A DNA stretch of 6,889 nt from Anaerolineae bacterium (lineage in GTDB: Bacteria > Chloroflexota > Anaerolineae > Anaerolineales > Villigracilaceae), in the NCBI GenBank assembly GCA_003158885.1, contig PMLN01000102.1, forward strand, positions 1 through 6,889. The letters run 5' to 3'. This document shows, piece by piece, positions 4,471 to 6,889 of the stretch. The notes beneath the pieces were generated by a model, which saw only the letters and a program-made list of their open reading frames with translations, was not told the origin of the DNA and made no database searches. The translations under genes were made by a program, and so were the position numbers. The first letter of the stretch is position 1; the number at the start of each line of letters is the position of its first letter.

Positions 4471-5679
4471 ATGAATGACACATCTATCGAGCGCTGGGGG
4501 TGGGCCTCGATTGGCATCAATATTCTTTTAGGGTTGTTGAATCTGAGCATCTCCATTGCATCTGGCAGCCTCGCTGTAGCTGCCGAGACGATACATAACC
4601 TGGTGGATCTTACAGCTTCAGTAACCGTATTAGTCGGACTGAAGATCTCAAGGCGCCGCAGCCAAGCCTTTCCTTACGGATTGTATAAGGTCGAGAATAT
4701 TGTTTCCATCGGGATGGCGGGCCTTATCTTCTTTACCGGTTACGAAATTGTGCACGAAGCTATTTTTGCCGCCCCGCGCACAACTATGGTTAGTCTGTGG
4801 ATGCTGGCGGGGGTCATGCTGTCGGCAATCATTCCCCTCGCCTTCAGTTATTTTGAACTGAAGGCGAGCAGCCGGGCCAACTCCCCCAGTTTGGCAGCTG
4901 AAGCTCAGGAGTACCGCACCCATGTCTTTTCATCAGGTGCTGTGTTCGCGGCTTTATTGGGACAGTTTTTCGGTCTAAACTTCGACCGTTGGGCGGCGCT
5001 GTTCGTAGCCTTCTTTATTCTCAAAACGGGGTGGGAATTGCTACGGGATGGAATGCGTGTTCTCCTGGATGCTTCCATCGATTCATCCACCTTGTCTCAG
5101 GTTCGGGAGATTATTCAGAATGATCCGGCAGTGGTCCAAGTCAAAACCCTAATGGGACGTAATTCGGGCCGCTATCGTTTTTTGGAAGCCGAGGTAGGCC
5201 TGCGCGTGAATGATCTGGAAAAAGCCCATGCAATCAGTCAACGCATTGAACAAACCATCAAGGTTACAGTCCCTTACGTGGAGCGGGTATTGATCCATTA
5301 TGAACCGATCATCCCCACCCATCTGCGTTATGCCTTCCCCCTTGCTTCGCCAGATGGAAAATTGAGCCAACACTTTGGCGAGGCACCATATATGGCGCTA
5401 ATTACCGTTCAGTTAGCTGATGGAATCATTGAAAAACGCGAGGTAATGACCAATCCATACCGCCAGGAAGTCAAGGCGAAAGGTATCAAAGTAGCCGAAT
5501 GGCTGGTCTCCCAAAAAGTGGACCGGGTCTTTATCAAAGAAAGCCTGCAAGGCAAAGGGCCAGGTTATGTCTTTGCGGGTGCCGGAGTGGAGATGAAGAG
5601 CAGTAAAGCCGACACGTTAGAGGGCGTGTTGGAAAAGGAGCTGGCGAGAGGTTCCCAGCAATTGAGCGAGGAAAAATGA
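4471..5679 (+). CDS. cation diffusion facilitator transporter fused to a NifX-like domain
   Basis: The 402-residue protein has two parts. Residues 1-200 form a cation diffusion facilitator (CDF) membrane domain with about six helices (near 11-30, 36-58, 75-97, 106-126, 152-168, 172-190). The cytoplasmic CDF domain follows (about 205-280, ending LIHYEPI). Residues 284-390 are a NifX-like domain with LASPDGKLSQHFGEAP, matching both stand-alone copies. CDF proteins export divalent metal by proton antiport. H42 and D46 in helix 2 fit the transport site. In helix 5 the usual HxxxD appears to be E147-YRT-H151, and the loop reads FPYGLYKVE instead of HxxGHxKxE, so the metal site differs from FieF. 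GAAAGG (4455-4460) lies 10 nt before the ATG. Its stop overlaps the next ATG (5676). The fusion ties metal export to a cluster-binding domain; the metal (iron is my guess) is not determined. Confidence 0.9.
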   Translation: MNDTSIERWGWASIGINILLGLLNLSISIASGSLAVAAETIHNLVDLTASVTVLVGLKISRRRSQAFPYGLYKVENIVSIGMAGLIFFTGYEIVHEAIFAAPRTTMVSLWMLAGVMLSAIIPLAFSYFELKASSRANSPSLAAEAQEYRTHVFSSGAVFAALLGQFFGLNFDRWAALFVAFFILKTGWELLRDGMRVLLDASIDSSTLSQVREIIQNDPAVVQVKTLMGRNSGRYRFLEAEVGLRVNDLEKAHAISQRIEQTIKVTVPYVERVLIHYEPIIPTHLRYAFPLASPDGKLSQHFGEAPYMALITVQLADGIIEKREVMTNPYRQEVKAKGIKVAEWLVSQKVDRVFIKESLQGKGPGYVFAGAGVEMKSSKADTLEGVLEKELARGSQQLSEEK

Positions 5680-5840
5680 AATACGTCTTTGGTTTCGTAC
5701 CTTCCCGCCGGTTAGGCCAATCGCTGGGAATTGACACCATCCCGCTCAAGACCTGCAACTGGAACTGCGTCTACTGCCAGTTGGGTCGAATCATCCCAGA
5801 AACCGCGGAAATTTGTCATCCCACAAAGGAGCATAAATGA
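5676..5840 (+). pseudogene. radical SAM protein reduced to 54 codons
   Basis: ATG at 5676 overlaps the transporter stop (ATGA) and follows GAGG at 5668-5671. The peptide begins MKYVFGFVPSRRLGQSLGID and has the radical SAM cluster motif C27-NWN-C31-VY-C34 then QLG, as in COG0731-type Fe-S oxidoreductases. Those proteins are about 230-330 residues. Here the frame stops after 54 codons, in a tail (ETAEICHPTKEHK) that does not look like the family. The TGA at 5838-5840 overlaps the ATG of the next gene, again as ATGA. Both overlaps survive, so the most likely event is an in-frame internal deletion that kept both ends; an assembly collapse is the alternative. It can bind a cluster at most; the SAM-binding barrel is missing. 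Confidence 0.75.
5791..5823. repeat. TCATCCCA direct repeat at the radical SAM break
   Basis: TCATCCCA occurs at 5791-5798 and 5816-5823, 25 bp apart, exactly where the radical SAM similarity ends and the unrelated tail begins. It may mark the rearrangement, although simple slippage deletion would normally leave one copy. Confidence 0.4.
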
Positions 5841-6286
5841 ACACCAGGACCAAGATAGGAATCATCATTTGTGACCGCTACCGAACCTGCACGGGCGGCA
5901 AATGCCTGCGGGCTTTACAGAATCGGGAAGGCGCCTTTGCGCGCTACAAAAAAGATGAGCAGGTCGAGTTGGTAGGCTACACCACTTGTGGCGGTTGTCC
6001 GGGCGGAAACGTGGAATATACAGGCGAGGAAATGGTGAAGAACGGCGTGCAAGTTATTCACCTGGCGACCGGGATGCTGGTCGGCTATCCGCCCTGCCCA
6101 TATATTCACACCTTCAAAGACTTTCTCGAAAAACGTTATAGTGTAGAAGTTGTCGTCGGCACACATCCCATTCCTAAAAAATATTTGGAGATGCATACCA
6201 AACTGGGAACCTGGAAAGACCCTGCGTGGGAACCCCTGCTTGCGTCGACGATGGCAGATGAAGCCACCCGAAAGGCTTACGACTGA
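5837..6286 (+). CDS. CGGC domain-containing protein
   Basis: The 149-residue protein starts MNTRTKIGIIICDRYRTCTG and has the CGGC motif at 51-54 (GYTTCGGCPGGNVE), further cysteines C12, C18, C23 and C87, and a GTHPIPKKY segment near 108-116. This is the pattern of the CGGC domain family, small cysteine-rich cytoplasmic proteins thought to bind metal and common in anaerobes. Length and motif order are normal for the family and the gene looks intact. AAAGGAG at 5824-5830 lies 6 nt before the ATG, which overlaps the stop of the truncated radical SAM frame. The DUF89 gene starts 2 nt after its stop. Its biochemical activity is not established. Confidence 0.9.
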   Translation: MNTRTKIGIIICDRYRTCTGGKCLRALQNREGAFARYKKDEQVELVGYTTCGGCPGGNVEYTGEEMVKNGVQVIHLATGMLVGYPPCPYIHTFKDFLEKRYSVEVVVGTHPIPKKYLEMHTKLGTWKDPAWEPLLASTMADEATRKAYD

Positions 6287-6288
6287 GC

Positions 6289-6889
6289 ATGAAAACTTCC
6301 CCCGATTGTATTCCCTGCATCTTGCGACAGACACTGGATGCAGCCAGATTGGTATCCACAGATCCCGTTCTTCATGAGCAAATCGTCCGCGATGTCATGC
6401 GTTGGATTGGAGAGATGGACTTAAATTGGACCTCTCCTGCAATGGCGCAACGTATCCACAGGCAGTTACGTGAGATCACGGGCGTGGATGATCCATACCG
6501 GCAGGCAAAGGAGCAGTTGAACAGCCTAGCTCTGGACTTGATACCGGCGCTCAGAGCCGAGGTCGAGTCTGCCAATGATCCACTGCTGATGGCGGTGCGG
6601 TTGGCAATTTCGGGAAATATGATGGACATGGGAGTGAACGGCAACCTGACGGAGACGGATGTGCGCCACGCGATGGATCAAGCCTGGACCGCGCCGTTTT
6701 TTGGAGAATTGGACAAGTTTCGTCAGGCTATTGCTGAAGCGCAATCCATCTTGTATCTGGCTGACAATGCGGGAGAAATAGCCTTTGATCGAATTCTGGT
6801 TGAACTACTTTCATCAAAACGCATTACAGTCGTCGTGCGCGGCGCTCCTGTCATTAACGATGCCACGCTGATTGACGCGCGGGAGGTGG
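6289..6889 (+). CDS. DUF89/ARMT1-like protein, 3' end beyond the window
   Basis: ATG at 6289 begins MKTSPDCIPCILRQTLDAAR and runs 200 codons to the window edge without a stop. CIPC (C7, C10) near the N-terminus, SGNMMD (N110, D113), DNAGE (D159, N160, G162, E163) and APVIND (N190, D191) are conserved in DUF89 proteins, metal-dependent phosphatases that include the damage-control phosphatase ARMT1. The usual length is near 290 residues, so about a third is missing. Only 2 nt separate it from the CGGC gene, and the nearest AAAGG (6271-6275) is 13 nt upstream, so it probably relies on translational coupling. It is cytoplasmic; the substrate, perhaps a phosphorylated metabolite, is unknown. Confidence 0.9.
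   Translation, partial: MKTSPDCIPCILRQTLDAARLVSTDPVLHEQIVRDVMRWIGEMDLNWTSPAMAQRIHRQLREITGVDDPYRQAKEQLNSLALDLIPALRAEVESANDPLLMAVRLAISGNMMDMGVNGNLTETDVRHAMDQAWTAPFFGELDKFRQAIAEAQSILYLADNAGEIAFDRILVELLSSKRITVVVRGAPVINDATLIDAREV

Noticed and set aside
4437..4471. Possible promoter (TTGAAA / TATATA) before the CDF gene
   Set aside because: The spacing is 21-23 bp instead of about 17, and the -10-like box touches the start codon.
1..6889. CRISPR array, tRNA or rRNA genes, complete insertion sequence
   Set aside because: I saw no regularly spaced long repeats, cloverleaf, rRNA-like sequence or transposase on either strand.

Overview
The window is a stretch of bacterial chromosome with every supported gene on the + strand. 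It probably comes from an anaerobic or facultative bacterium. The mix of a triheme cytochrome, NifX-like proteins, CGGC and DUF89 proteins and G-rich heptamer repeats would suit Chloroflexota (Anaerolineae-like), but nothing in the sequence proves a taxon, and I hold that assignment weakly.

Positions 1-1386 look like decayed, gene-poor DNA. They hold the 3' end of a small lmo0937-type membrane protein gene (2-124), about 450 bp with no supported gene, a 5'-truncated class II fumarase/aspartase remnant (577-924), a degenerate 7-bp tandem repeat (934-1003), a doubtful 49-codon ORF (1121-1270), and then an AT-rich control region. That region carries a strong sigma-70-type promoter (TTGATT, 17 bp, TATAAT) whose -10 box lies inside an inverted repeat.

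Positions 1387-6889 are a co-directional cluster that reads as one or two operons. In order: an XRE-cupin regulator (1387-2034); a membrane-anchored triheme c-type cytochrome (2074-2640); a 71-aa two-helix membrane protein (2662-2877); a NifX-like cofactor-binding protein (2874-3272); an orphan coding tail (3316-3483); a Gly-rich four-cysteine zinc-ribbon protein (3529-3756); a second NifX-like protein (3993-4376); a cation diffusion facilitator with a third NifX-like domain fused at its C-terminus (4471-5679); a radical SAM gene reduced to 54 codons (5676-5840); a CGGC-domain protein (5837-6286); and a DUF89/ARMT1-like protein cut by the window end (6289-6889). Stop/start overlaps of the ATGA type occur at 2874, 5676 and 5837, and only 2 nt separate the last two genes, so translation is probably coupled.

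Taken together the cluster looks like a metal (probably iron or iron-sulfur/molybdenum) handling and redox system: a cupin-sensing regulator, a membrane cytochrome module, three copies of a metal-cluster-binding domain, a metal exporter and several cysteine-rich proteins. No nitrogenase structural genes are visible, so a role in nitrogen fixation is not implied. Several pieces are damaged or reduced (3316-3483, 4377-4445, 5676-5840), so the cluster seems to be losing parts, or the contig has local assembly errors.
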